Source: an uncultured Eubacteriales bacterium (GTDB taxonomy: Bacteria > Bacillota > Clostridia > Oscillospirales > CAG-272). Taken from it: a DNA stretch of 5,126 nt. The position numbers were made by a program, and so were the translations under genes. Below the pieces are notes generated by a model. The model did not search any database. It was not told the DNA's origin and saw only the letters and a list, made by a program, of their open reading frames with translations. Of the stretch, positions 5,085 through 5,126 are shown in pieces. The stretch is taken from contig CAJKPX010000098.1 in NCBI GenBank assembly GCA_905201895.1, positions 1 through 5,126 on the forward strand, read 5' to 3'. Each line of letters starts with the position of its first letter. Positions within the stretch are counted from its first letter, which is position 1.

Positions 5085-5126
5085 GGGGAGGGAGAGAACT
5101 TTTTGAAAAAAGTTCTCTCCCTCCCC
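5085..5126. terminator. Long inverted repeat after mntP, probable terminator cut by the window end
   Basis: Positions 5085-5103 pair perfectly with 5108-5126: 19 bp around a TGAA loop, with a GC-rich base (GGGGAGGG) and an AT-rich tip. The last paired base is the last base of the window, so the stem may be longer and any T-run beyond it cannot be seen. The position 14 bp after the mntP stop suits an operon terminator. Long stems of this kind may also be dispersed repeats in clostridial genomes. The 5' arm lies in a run of 16 purines (5083-5098). Confidence 0.65.

Overview
The window looks like a chromosomal segment of a strictly anaerobic Clostridia-type Bacillota, probably a gut relative of the Oscillospirales or Christensenellales. 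This placement is inferred from protein character, the AT-rich promoter next to moderately GC-rich genes, and the class III (oxygen-sensitive) ribonucleotide reductase; it has not been tested by database search. All four genes lie on the + strand in the order nrdG - nrdD - trxB-like - mntP.

Positions 1-309 hold no convincing gene. Positions 8-26 form a perfect 8-bp palindrome at the window edge, perhaps the end of an IS200/IS605-type element or another dispersed palindrome. The rest is the control region of the operon: two 16-bp NrdR boxes (126-141 and 158-173) 32 bp apart, a near-consensus sigma-A promoter with an extended -10 (183-211), a leader of about 90 nt that starts with an 8-bp hairpin (222-242), and a strong Shine-Dalgarno sequence for nrdG (290-298).

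nrdG (310-999) encodes the radical-SAM activase, and nrdD (1096-3474) the anaerobic ribonucleoside-triphosphate reductase. NrdD carries an N-terminal ATP-cone, the glycyl-radical barrel, a CxxH/CxxC metal site, the glycyl-radical loop, and a C-terminal glutaredoxin-like domain with a CPNC motif fused in frame. A thioredoxin-reductase-like flavoprotein follows (3569-4480). It keeps the CAVC redox centre but lacks the usual HRRxxxR NADPH-phosphate motif. The last gene, mntP (4477-5070), a manganese exporter, overlaps the flavoprotein stop by ATGA. A 19-bp inverted repeat (5085-5126) that runs to the window edge probably ends the unit.

The first three genes read as a nearly self-contained deoxynucleotide-synthesis module: NrdG installs the glycyl radical, the fused redoxin is positioned to re-reduce the active-site disulfide, and the flavoprotein is a good candidate to re-reduce the redoxin. 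The gap between nrdD and the flavoprotein gene (3475-3568) is structured, with a 10-bp GC-rich hairpin, competing pairings and a possible weak promoter. The last two genes may therefore be regulated partly apart from nrdGD. I found no CRISPR array, tRNA, rRNA or intact mobile element.
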